A DNA stretch of 34,602 nucleotides. Source: Candidatus Arcticimaribacter sp. UBA7428. Lineage in GTDB: Bacteria; Bacteroidota; Bacteroidia; Flavobacteriales; Flavobacteriaceae. Within the stretch, counting starts at the first letter, position 1. Each line of letters begins with the position of its first letter. Under the pieces are notes generated by a model. It did no database searches and had not been told where the DNA came from. It saw only the letters and a list, made by a program, of their open reading frames with translations. Positions 1 through 7,402 of this stretch are shown in pieces. The stretch spans positions 13,555 through 48,156 of the forward strand of contig DLQQ01000071.1 of assembly GCA_002477625.1 (NCBI GenBank), written 5' to 3'. The translations under genes and the position numbers were made by a program.

Positions 1-631
1 GACTAATTTTTTTGGACAACGTGGCTATTCTCACAATCCTAGAGATCCCTGGGAAGAAAATTTTGAAACGATATTAGAAACCTTAGATGAACTTGTGAAA
101 GCAGGGAAAATAAGACAGGTAGGATTGTCGAACGAAACGCCTTGGGGGATGATGCGTTACTTGGAAGCTTCAAAAAAGGGCTTGCCAAAAATGATTACCA
201 TTCAAAATCCATACTCTTTACTTACCCGAGTTTTTGAAGTTGGAAATTCAGAAATTTGCATGCGCGAAAATATAGGCTTACTCGCCTATTCTCCTTTAGG
301 TTTTGGTCGCCTAACCGGAAAGTATAGAGGAGGGCATAATTTAGACAAAGCACGTTTGACTTTGTTTCCCAACATGGCACGTTACAACAGCGACCAGTCC
401 ATCGAAGCGACAGAGCAATATTACCAAATAGCCCAAAACCACGGAGTAAGTTTGACACAAATGGCGCTTGCCTTTGTAAACAGTCAACCTTTTTTAACCT
501 CCAATATTGTTGGTGCAACGAGTGTAGAACAACTTCGAGAAAACATAGACAGCATTGACCTTACGCTTTCTAAGGAACTTTTAAAAGAGATCGAAGCAGT
601 TCACAAGCAGATCCCAAATCCTGCGCCTTAG
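1..631 (+). CDS. tas: Tas-like aldo/keto reductase, 5' truncated by the window edge
   Basis: This is the C-terminal ~209 residues of an NADPH-dependent aldo/keto reductase. The frame is open from base 2, so the GTG at 95 is not a real start; residues before it (TNFFGQRGYSHNPRDPW) fit the family. The segments GKIRQVGLSNETPWG, TIQNPYSLL, LAYSPLGFGRLTGKY and NIVGATSVEQL match the later part of the TIM barrel of Tas (E. coli). The family reduces carbonyl substrates, but the physiological substrate here is unknown. The N-terminal catalytic Asp/Tyr/Lys residues lie outside the window. The C-terminal cofactor-loop region is present. The gene converges on the ABC ATPase gene, with 12 bp between the two stop codons. 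Family assignment is firm; substrate is not. Confidence 0.88.
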   Translation, partial: TNFFGQRGYSHNPRDPWEENFETILETLDELVKAGKIRQVGLSNETPWGMMRYLEASKKGLPKMITIQNPYSLLTRVFEVGNSEICMRENIGLLAYSPLGFGRLTGKYRGGHNLDKARLTLFPNMARYNSDQSIEATEQYYQIAQNHGVSLTQMALAFVNSQPFLTSNIVGATSVEQLRENIDSIDLTLSKELLKEIEAVHKQIPNPAP

Positions 632-643
632 CTGCTCAAAAGA

Positions 644-2338
644 CTATAAAATTACGGATGGAATTGCTTCAATCAGTTTTCGGGTTGGGAGTTCTTCGGG
701 GTTTCGGTAGAGTTCATCGGCTTCTTTATATTCCACCAATTTCCCTTCGTGCATAACCATTATTTTATCTGAAATGTATTGGACAACCGAAAGATCATGG
801 GAGATGAATAGATAAGAAAGTTTTAACTTTTCTTGTAATTCATTCAGCAAATTCAATACTTGTGCTTGAACCGAGATGTCCAAGGCAGCAACCGATTCGT
901 CACAAATCAGCACTTTGGGTTCTACGGCTAAGGCTCGGGCAATAACAACACGCTGCCTTTGCCCTCCAGATAATTCGTGCGGATAACGCTCGAAGAAAGC
1001 AGGGTCTAAACCAACCTGTTCTAGTAACGACAATACACGCTTTTTTTGTTCCGATTGCGGTAAAATTTTGTGGGCTACCAGCGGCTCCAAGATGGCATTC
1101 CCAATCTTTTTTTGAGGATGTAATGCGGCATATGGGTCTTGAAAAATAAACTGAACATCTGTACGTAGCGTTCTAATTTGAGCTGGATTTAAATCTTTTA
1201 GCGACTGTCCTTTGTAGTGAATTTCACCAGAAGTAGGTTTGTCTAAATACACCAATGCCCTGCCTAAAGTCGATTTACCACAGCCAGAAGCACCCACCAA
1301 CCCGAGAGTTTCTCCCGGATAGAGATCAAATGACAAGTCGCGTACCGCAGTAAACTGTTCTTTCTTTCCAAACAACCCATTGGAAGAAGTGTAGGTTTTA
1401 TAAAGCTTCCGAACCGAGAGTAAGGGCTCTTGAGTATACAGTTTTTCCAAACGCAGGCTTCGGTCTTGAGGATCTACATATTCGCTTACAACCAAATCAT
1501 CACTGTAATCTTCAATTGTAGGCAATTTTTTTAGACGCTTATTAGGAGTTGGACGTGCCTGTATTAATGCCCTGGTGTAGCGTTCTTTTGGAGTTTTGAA
1601 AATTTCAGTAGGTGTTCCAGTCTCAACCACCTTCCCTTGATAAAGGACTACAATCTTATCGGCAAGTTGAGAAACTAAAGAAAGGTCATGTGAAATAAAC
1701 AACACACTCATTTGAGTTTGCTTTTGTAATTCTTTTAAAAGATCGATTATTTCTTTTTGAACTTGCACATCAAGCGCAGTTGTTGGTTCATCGGCAATGA
1801 GTAATTTGGGTTCATTCATCAACGCCATTGCAATCATAACCCGCTGCTTTTGACCTCCGCTAATTTCGTGTGGATATGCGCTGTAAATTCGTTCTGGATT
1901 GGGAAGTTTGACACGCTCAAAAGTTTCAACAACTTTGGCCTTTCGTTCTTTAGTTGAAAAACGATTTTTAAAATGCTGCTGTATGATTTCGTCAACTTGA
2001 ACACCACATTTCATGGTTGGGTTTAAGGATGATTGCGGTTCCTGAAACACCATACTGATTTCATTGCCCCGAAGTTGTTGCCATTCTTTTTCCGTTAAAT
2101 CTAAAAGAGGCGTCTCTTCAAATAGTATTGTTCCAGAATCGATTTGGGTTTTATTTTTGGGTAATAGTCCCAACAGAGATAAAGCGGTTAACGATTTTCC
2201 GCTCCCCGATTCACCCACCATAGCTACGATCTCGTTGGGTGCAATGGAAAAGTTGATGTTCTTTAAAATCGATTTATGATCAATAGAAAGCGAAAAATCA
2301 ACTACTTCGATGATGGTATTTTTTTTTATCGGAGCCAT
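644..2338 (-). CDS. ABC transporter ATP-binding protein, fused double ATPase (DppD-DppF/YejF type)
   Basis: A 564-residue protein with two complete ABC ATPase domains in tandem, as in YejF or fused DppD/DppF of peptide and nickel importers. Domain 1 has Walker A GESGSGKS (residues 42-49), signature ISGGQKQRV and Walker B LLIADEP. Domain 2 has Walker A GASGCGKS, signature LSGGQRQRV and Walker B VLICDES. Each domain is followed by the FISHDLS H-loop. The linker around residues 255-300 carries the oligopeptide-type C-terminal extension. The protein would power uptake of peptides or similar solutes at the inner membrane, but no permease or binding-protein gene is adjacent, so the partner is unknown. 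Its ATG lies inside the end of the exonuclease gene (13-bp overlap), so the two are probably co-transcribed. Family is certain; substrate is unassigned. Confidence 0.92.
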   Translation of the reverse strand: MAPIKKNTIIEVVDFSLSIDHKSILKNINFSIAPNEIVAMVGESGSGKSLTALSLLGLLPKNKTQIDSGTILFEETPLLDLTEKEWQQLRGNEISMVFQEPQSSLNPTMKCGVQVDEIIQQHFKNRFSTKERKAKVVETFERVKLPNPERIYSAYPHEISGGQKQRVMIAMALMNEPKLLIADEPTTALDVQVQKEIIDLLKELQKQTQMSVLFISHDLSLVSQLADKIVVLYQGKVVETGTPTEIFKTPKERYTRALIQARPTPNKRLKKLPTIEDYSDDLVVSEYVDPQDRSLRLEKLYTQEPLLSVRKLYKTYTSSNGLFGKKEQFTAVRDLSFDLYPGETLGLVGASGCGKSTLGRALVYLDKPTSGEIHYKGQSLKDLNPAQIRTLRTDVQFIFQDPYAALHPQKKIGNAILEPLVAHKILPQSEQKKRVLSLLEQVGLDPAFFERYPHELSGGQRQRVVIARALAVEPKVLICDESVAALDISVQAQVLNLLNELQEKLKLSYLFISHDLSVVQYISDKIMVMHEGKLVEYKEADELYRNPEELPTRKLIEAIPSVIL

Positions 2339-3042
2339 ATAATTTCTTCAGATTCAAGCAAAGATTCATTTTTAAAACGCAAAACAACCTGGGCTATAGT
2401 AACCACATCTTTTTCACAGTAGGTTACAATGCGATCTATATTTTTTTCTACATAATATACGCGGGCAACTTCACTGCCATCAATATCATCTTTTGGAGAG
2501 GGAATACCCAATACTTCTGCTAATAATTTTAGAGAGGTATAGTGTTTAAAATCTCCAAAACGCCATAAATGCATGGTATCGATATGCGGAACCTCCCAGG
2601 GTTTTTTCCCAAATAAATTGAGGCTTTTGGGTAAATCTATACTATGAATAATCATCCGTCTAGCGATATAGGGGAAGTCAAATTCTTTTCCGTTATGCGC
2701 GCACAGGACATGAGTTCTTAAATTAAAATGCTTATCAAGTAATTCTTTGAATTCAATTAGCAGTTGTTTTTCTTCTCCAAAAAAAGTTTTAATTCTAAAA
2801 TTCCGCCCTTCTGTTTGAGCAACAAAGCACCCAACTGAAATACAAACAATTTTCCCAAACTCAGCCCAAATCCCAGCCCTTCCATAAAAGGCTTCTGGAC
2901 TTTCCTCGGCACCTCTTTGGTAAGCCGATTTTTGTGCCCACAGCTCCTTTCGATAAGACGAAAGCTCATCAAAATGCTCCTTTTCGGGAACCGTTTCAAT
3001 GTCTAAAAATAGAATTTTTTTTAAATCAATTTTGTCCAGCAT
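2326..3042 (-). CDS. PolB-type 3'-5' exonuclease (DEDD superfamily)
   Basis: About 238 residues, a stand-alone ribonuclease H-like exonuclease domain of the group related to the proofreading domain of family B DNA polymerases. Exo I is FLDIETVP (Asp14, Glu16), Exo II is HNGKEFDFP, and Exo III is YCEKDVV, giving the four metal-binding acidic residues; the Tyr before Exo III suggests a DEDDy enzyme. I use the ATG at 3040-3042; the frame also has a TTG two codons upstream, which is less likely. The gene overlaps the end of the serine hydrolase gene and the start of the ABC gene, so translational coupling is likely. The biological role (DNA repair or RNA processing) cannot be read from the sequence. 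Confidence 0.85.
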   Translation of the reverse strand: MLDKIDLKKILFLDIETVPEKEHFDELSSYRKELWAQKSAYQRGAEESPEAFYGRAGIWAEFGKIVCISVGCFVAQTEGRNFRIKTFFGEEKQLLIEFKELLDKHFNLRTHVLCAHNGKEFDFPYIARRMIIHSIDLPKSLNLFGKKPWEVPHIDTMHLWRFGDFKHYTSLKLLAEVLGIPSPKDDIDGSEVARVYYVEKNIDRIVTYCEKDVVTIAQVVLRFKNESLLESEEIIWLR

Positions 3043-4180
3043 TCTCAAGCATTTTGTAGGCTTCTTCTACATATAAATGGAATACTTTTGGAAAAGGAGC
3101 GCCATTTGTTTTTTGGGTAAGATGTCCCAAACGAACAACAATAAGGTTGTCTTCTGGAATTATAATTACGTATTGTCCTAAGTGTCCTCGCATGGCAAAA
3201 AGGGGCTTCCCGTCGATTTCAGATAACCACCATCCATAACCATATTCTGGACTCTTTTCAAATCGGGGACGCGTACTCAAAGCAACATAACTGGAATCAA
3301 TTATTTGTTCTCCATTCCATTTTCCATGATCTTTATAGAGTTTTCCAAAACGCGCAAAGTCTTTAGCATTTGATGCAAAACAACAAAATGCTTTTTCAAT
3401 TCCATTGGCTTTACTATCGATCTGCCAAAGCGCATCTTCTTTTGCCCCCAAGGGTTTCCAAAAACTCTCAGAAAAATAAGTACTAAGATTTGAGCCAACG
3501 GCCTTGCTAATGACCATTCCTAAAAGTTGGGTGTTTCCACTCAAGTAAAGATATTCTTGCCCAGGTTTTCCAATGATTTTTCTGTTACGCAAAAGACGCT
3601 GTAAATCATGAGTAAAGTAAGACTCTGTGGTTACATTTAAGGGGTTGTAATATTCTTCAGTCCAATCGAGACCCGACGCCATACTCGCCAAATCGCCAAC
3701 GGTAAGTTCGGCGGCAAAACCTTCATTAAAATTTTCGAAAAAATCCCCAACCTTTTGGTCTATACTTTTAATTTTCCCCTCTTCAATTGCCTTGCCCAAC
3801 ATTCCGGTGACCATGCTCTTGGACATCGAAAACGAATTACTTTTGGAGGTGTCCGAATAACCGTCGTAATATTTTTCATAAACAATACTGTCATTTTTAA
3901 TGATCAAATAAGCAACACTTTTGTACTCTTTATGGGCTTTTAATAGGCGTTCTGTAGGTTCAATCGTATTATAGTTTTTATGAAGAGGCCATTCTTGTGG
4001 TTGTTCAGCAGCTTCAACAGTTCGGTTGTCGAACACCTCGTAATCTTCCAGAAAAGCAGTTTTATGACCTGTGCCGTATATTTTATAGACACCCGGAAGG
4101 ACGTAACTGTAAGGACTTATATAGAGGAGAGCAAATAAGAGCACTAGAGTGCTGAATATAACTTTCAATATTTTTTTCAT
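3026..4180 (-). CDS. Serine hydrolase of the beta-lactamase/esterase fold (PF00144)
   Basis: A 384-residue protein with an N-terminal hydrophobic segment (residues ~5-25) that is a signal peptide or membrane anchor, so it acts outside the inner membrane. The catalytic SxxK motif is SMSK (Ser118, Lys121). The second element is YLSGN, where the usual Tyr-x-Asn is Tyr-x-Ser, and the third is the HLG motif near residue 333. This is the class C beta-lactamase / DD-peptidase / esterase family, in which most chromosomal members are peptidases or esterases rather than antibiotic-resistance enzymes. The substrate cannot be predicted. It is the first intact gene of the minus-strand set running to the ABC ATPase. 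Confidence 0.88.
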   Translation of the reverse strand: MKKILKVIFSTLVLLFALLYISPYSYVLPGVYKIYGTGHKTAFLEDYEVFDNRTVEAAEQPQEWPLHKNYNTIEPTERLLKAHKEYKSVAYLIIKNDSIVYEKYYDGYSDTSKSNSFSMSKSMVTGMLGKAIEEGKIKSIDQKVGDFFENFNEGFAAELTVGDLASMASGLDWTEEYYNPLNVTTESYFTHDLQRLLRNRKIIGKPGQEYLYLSGNTQLLGMVISKAVGSNLSTYFSESFWKPLGAKEDALWQIDSKANGIEKAFCCFASNAKDFARFGKLYKDHGKWNGEQIIDSSYVALSTRPRFEKSPEYGYGWWLSEIDGKPLFAMRGHLGQYVIIIPEDNLIVVRLGHLTQKTNGAPFPKVFHLYVEEAYKMLENAGQN

Positions 4181-4219
4181 GAATGTAATGGTTAGTCGTT
4201 TTAAATTTAGTTTGTCGTG

Positions 4220-4702
4220 TTAAAAAGGAATTTCTGTTTGAAAAGGAAATCCTTCCTTTTCTAAGAGCCATTTTTTCTTGTCTAGTCCAGATGCAAAGCC
4301 TACCAAACTACCGTCACTTCCAATAACACGATGACAAAGTACAGCCACCAAGATAGGGTTTTTTCCTATAGCTGCTGCAACAGCTCGAACTGCTTTGATG
4401 TTACCATATATTTGTGCTACTTCTAAATAGGGAAGTGTTTTTCCGAATGGAATTGTCAGGAGAATATTCCAAACCTGTTTTTGAAATTCAGTCCCTTTTG
4501 GGTTCATCAGAAAAGTAAATGTCGTTAGGCTCCCCTCAATATATTCTTTAAGTTATTTTACACTCGCCTCAAGTACCTTGGGAATGGGCTGCTTTTTTAT
4601 CGGCTGTTCTTCTTGAATACTAATGGTCTGAACACCTGCATCATCTCCGGTTATTTCGATTATTCCTAAAGTGCTTTTGAATTGAACGGATTGTATTTTT
4701 AT
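4220..4702 (-). pseudogene. ogt: Decayed ogt: methylated-DNA--protein-cysteine methyltransferase with an internal stop
   Basis: The segment from 4507 down to 4220 encodes 95 residues of the O6-alkylguanine-DNA alkyltransferase C-terminal domain (GTEFQKQVW, KAVRAVAAA, CHRVIGSDGSLVGFA). Reading upstream in the same frame continues the family's N-terminal domain (TLGIIEITGDDAG, then LKEYIEGSLTTF). A TAA at 4553-4555 interrupts it where relatives usually have Gln or Glu before the LKEY/F segment. The expected start near 4702 is ATA rather than ATG, an in-frame stop lies just upstream (4709-4711), and I find no other start in the N-terminal part. The invariant Pro before the acceptor Cys is Leu (VLCHRV rather than VPCHRV). 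The family repairs alkylated guanine. A 95-residue product from the ATG at 4507 is possible but would lack the N-terminal domain. Confidence 0.85.
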
Positions 4703-4750
4703 TTGGGTTTATAAGCATAAAGCTAATAAGAATAGATGAGTAAAACCAAA

Positions 4751-4780
4751 TTTGGTCCATCTGCTGCCTTGATATTTTTG
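4751..4780 (+). promoter_or_regulatory. Candidate Bacteroidota promoter for the hydroxyproline operon
   Basis: TTTG at 4751-4754, an 18-bp spacer and TATTTTTG at 4773-4780 fit the Bacteroidota pair TTTG / TAnnTTTG. Transcription would start near 4786 and leave a leader of about 150 nt before the ATG at 4938. The 4508-4937 stretch has no intact gene: it holds the dead 5' half of ogt (to 4702), this promoter and the dyad at 4840-4889. Inferred from sequence only. Confidence 0.5.
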
Positions 4781-4839
4781 ATTTTAGTAAAATCTTTCAG
4801 CATTATAATTTGTTGCCAGTTTAAAATATTTTAATATTA

Positions 4840-4889
4840 CTAATCAAATCACTAAACGGCTGATCGAGTAGTGTTCAAGATTTGATTAG
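4840..4889. promoter_or_regulatory. Long interrupted dyad upstream of the hydroxyproline operon
   Basis: CTAATCAAATC (4840-4850) and GATTTGATTAG (4879-4889) are perfect 11-bp inverted arms separated by 28 bp. Inside them CACTA and TAGTG form a second inverted pair. It lies within the predicted leader, about 50 bp before the first start codon. It could be an operator for a dimeric repressor/activator or an RNA hairpin. No regulator gene is adjacent. Confidence 0.5.
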
Positions 4890-4937
4890 GTCAGAAGATG
4901 ATTGCTAAGGATTTTAATACTCAATACTAGAAAAGAT

Positions 4938-5858
4938 ATGATGAATTTTAAATGGCAGGGTGTAATGCCCGCATTAACGACCCAGTTTGATGCGTTGGAG
5001 CAATTGAATTTAGATGCTTTTGAATTGAATTTGGTTGCACAAATAGAAGCAGGTGTCCACGGGATTGTTTTAGGAGGAACTTTAGGCGAAGCAAGTACAT
5101 TAACCGCTGCCGAAAAAGTATTGCTGCTTAAAAAAGCTCAGGACGTTATTTCGGACAGAATTCCAATAATTATGAATATAGCTGAACAATCAACTGCAGA
5201 TGCTATTGCAGCAGCTCAAGCTGCCGAAGCTAACGGTGCTGATGGATTGATGTTACTCCCGCCAATGCGTTACAAAGCAACAGACGAAGAAACGGTTCAA
5301 TATTTTGCAGCCATAGCTCAATCGACCAAACTTCCGATTATGATTTACAACAACCCAGTGGATTATAAGATTGAGGTAACTTTAGACATGTTTGATGAAT
5401 TACAACAGTATAAAAATATTCAGGCGGTAAAAGAATCTACTCGTGACATCTCTAATGTTACCCGAATGATCAACCGTTTTGGTTCACGGTATCAGATCTT
5501 ATGCGGAGTAGACACCATGGCAATGGAGAGCTTGGTTATGGGAGCCGATGGATGGGTAGCCGGATTGGTAGATGCGTTTCCAAGAGAAACCGTTGCTATA
5601 TTCGCCTATACCAAAGCAGGAAAAATTGATGAAGCACTAAGGATATACCGCTGGTTTTTACCTCTTTTAGAACTGGATATTTCACCACAATTGGTGCAAA
5701 ATATAAAGCAATGTGAAGTTGCAACAGGGATAGGCACGGGACACGTTCGAAAGCCGCGCCTGCTGCTTAAAGGAGCAGAACGTATTCGAGTTCAGAAAAT
5801 AATCGACGACTCATTGGCTACACGACCGGATTTAGGAAACTATAAAACATACTTATGA
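4938..5858 (+). CDS. DapA-family lyase, probable pyrroline-4-hydroxy-2-carboxylate deaminase
   Basis: About 306 residues, a class I aldolase-type TIM barrel of the dihydrodipicolinate synthase / N-acetylneuraminate lyase family. Visible features are the GTLGEAS substrate loop, YNNP with the conserved Tyr137, and the Schiff-base Lys165 in AVKESTRD. In company with a proline racemase homologue, a D-amino-acid-type oxidase and a ketoglutarate semialdehyde dehydrogenase, the most likely reaction is deamination of pyrroline-4-hydroxy-2-carboxylate to 2-oxoglutarate semialdehyde (EC 3.5.4.22). I start it at ATG 4938 (a second ATG follows at 4941, with AGAAAAG upstream); a TTG at 4902 would add a sequence without family resemblance. 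Its stop overlaps the next start as ATGA. True dihydrodipicolinate synthase is unlikely given the neighbours. Confidence 0.8.
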   Translation: MMNFKWQGVMPALTTQFDALEQLNLDAFELNLVAQIEAGVHGIVLGGTLGEASTLTAAEKVLLLKKAQDVISDRIPIIMNIAEQSTADAIAAAQAAEANGADGLMLLPPMRYKATDEETVQYFAAIAQSTKLPIMIYNNPVDYKIEVTLDMFDELQQYKNIQAVKESTRDISNVTRMINRFGSRYQILCGVDTMAMESLVMGADGWVAGLVDAFPRETVAIFAYTKAGKIDEALRIYRWFLPLLELDISPQLVQNIKQCEVATGIGTGHVRKPRLLLKGAERIRVQKIIDDSLATRPDLGNYKTYL

Positions 5859-7402
5859 TTCAAGGAAAAAGTGTAATCAACGGAAAAGAAGTTCAATCCA
5901 AAAACAAAGCTTCTTTCTTTACCTATAGTGCGGAGACTAGTAAGCAATTGCCGCAGCAGTATGACAATGCAACCTTAGAAGACATCGACTACAGTTGTGA
6001 GGTTGCAGCGCAAGTATTTGCAGAGTATGCAGCAACCAGTTCGACAACACGCGCAGCTTTTTTGTTACAAATTAAAACAGAGCTGGAGCACAATAAAGCT
6101 GCTATCCTTGCCCAATATCAATTGGAATCGGGTTATCCAGAAGGGAGAGCTCAAGGAGAGTTTATGCGTACATTAGGGCAGATTCAAAGTTTTGCGGATT
6201 TATTAAATGAAGGCTCTTATGTAAAAGCAGTTTTGGATTTAGGCATCGAAGGTGCCCCCGATTTACGTAAAATGCACTTTCCGATTGGACCCGTTGTTGT
6301 TTTTGGAGCCAGTAATTTTCCCTTAGCTTTTTCAACCGCAGGAGGGGATACCATTTCGGCTCTAGCTGCAGGATGCCCTGTAATTCTAAAAGGACATCCC
6401 TATCATGCAGGTACAAGCGAATTGGTAGCTCAAGCCATACAGATTGCCATACAAAAAAGTGGTCTGCCTGCTGGAATTTTTGCACACTTGCATGGCGAAT
6501 CAATTGGAGTTGGTCAACGTTTGGTTGAGCATTCTAATGTCAAAGCTGTTGGCTTTACTGGAAGTTATAAGGCTGGAAAAGCACTTTATGATATCGCCCA
6601 AAAAAGAAAAGAACCCATTCCAATGTTTGCTGAAATGGGCAGTGTAAACCCTGTTTTTATTTTACCGAATCGTTTAGTCTCGTACACATCACTAGCGGTT
6701 GATCTCGCCAATTCTATTCAAATGGGTACAGGGCAATTCTGTACCAATCCAGGATTAATAGTCATCAGCGGGCAAGCTTCAACTGCTTTTATCGACCAAC
6801 TGGTATCAGAGATTCTAAAGGGGGAACCTACCACTATGGTACATCCCAATATTAGCAGAAATTACGAACATCAACTGCAAAACATCAAAAACCAAGGGGT
6901 AACAATCCACAAAGGAAGCCTAGAAGCAAATTGTCCGGCTTTGGGGGTTATTTCTGCTGAAGAGGTTTTGAAAAACACAAATGTTTTGGAAGAGGTTTTC
7001 GGACCTTTTAGCTTGGTTATTCATTGCGCAACAACGGAAGAATTACACGTAATTGCCGAAGTTCTTCCCGGACAATTAACCGCAACGATTTTAGGAGAAG
7101 CTGAAGAACTAAACGACAACAAACAACTGCTTGCCACGGTTCAACAAAAAGCTGGTCGATTACTCTTCAAAGGTGTGCCTACTGGAGTTGCTGTTACACC
7201 TTCAATGAATCACGGCGGACCTTTTCCTGCTTCTACCGACAGTCGTTTTACATCTGTTGGAACCTCGTCAATTGAACGTTGGCTTAGGCCCGTATGTTTT
7301 CAGGATTGCCCTCGACAATTACTTCCAGAGGCTTTGAAAGATGAAAATCCATTACAGATTTTTCGCAGCTTGAATAAGCAACTTACAAAATCAACCGTAT
7401 GA
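5855..7402 (+). CDS. 2-oxoglutarate semialdehyde (2,5-dioxovalerate) dehydrogenase, NADP-type
   Basis: A 515-residue aldehyde dehydrogenase. The catalytic Cys296 sits in GQFCTNPG and the general base Glu260 in FAEMGSVNP. The cofactor-binding stretch includes VVFGASNFPLAF and VKAVGFTGS. The length and the FGASNFP / AEMGSVNP signatures point to the subgroup that oxidises 2-oxoglutarate semialdehyde to 2-oxoglutarate in hydroxyproline and sugar-acid catabolism. This would be the last step of the pathway, feeding the TCA cycle. It overlaps its neighbours on both sides by 4 bp (ATGA), which implies one tightly coupled transcript. Confidence 0.85.
   Translation: MIQGKSVINGKEVQSKNKASFFTYSAETSKQLPQQYDNATLEDIDYSCEVAAQVFAEYAATSSTTRAAFLLQIKTELEHNKAAILAQYQLESGYPEGRAQGEFMRTLGQIQSFADLLNEGSYVKAVLDLGIEGAPDLRKMHFPIGPVVVFGASNFPLAFSTAGGDTISALAAGCPVILKGHPYHAGTSELVAQAIQIAIQKSGLPAGIFAHLHGESIGVGQRLVEHSNVKAVGFTGSYKAGKALYDIAQKRKEPIPMFAEMGSVNPVFILPNRLVSYTSLAVDLANSIQMGTGQFCTNPGLIVISGQASTAFIDQLVSEILKGEPTTMVHPNISRNYEHQLQNIKNQGVTIHKGSLEANCPALGVISAEEVLKNTNVLEEVFGPFSLVIHCATTEELHVIAEVLPGQLTATILGEAEELNDNKQLLATVQQKAGRLLFKGVPTGVAVTPSMNHGGPFPASTDSRFTSVGTSSIERWLRPVCFQDCPRQLLPEALKDENPLQIFRSLNKQLTKSTV

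Noticed and set aside
3026..4180. Serine hydrolase as an antibiotic-resistance beta-lactamase
   Set aside because: The Tyr-x-Ser element and general sequence fit chromosomal esterase/peptidase relatives; nothing indicates resistance.
4723..4803. Minus-strand 26-codon ORF beginning MLKDFTKIKNIKAADG
   Set aside because: Too short, no family match and it lies over the predicted operon promoter.
4902..4937. TTG start giving a 12-residue N-terminal extension of the DapA-like protein
   Set aside because: The extension has no family resemblance; ATG 4938/4941 with AGAAAAG upstream is better.
4938..5858. Assignment of the DapA-like gene to lysine biosynthesis (dapA)
   Set aside because: The operon partners are hydroxyproline catabolic enzymes, and no other lysine genes are near.
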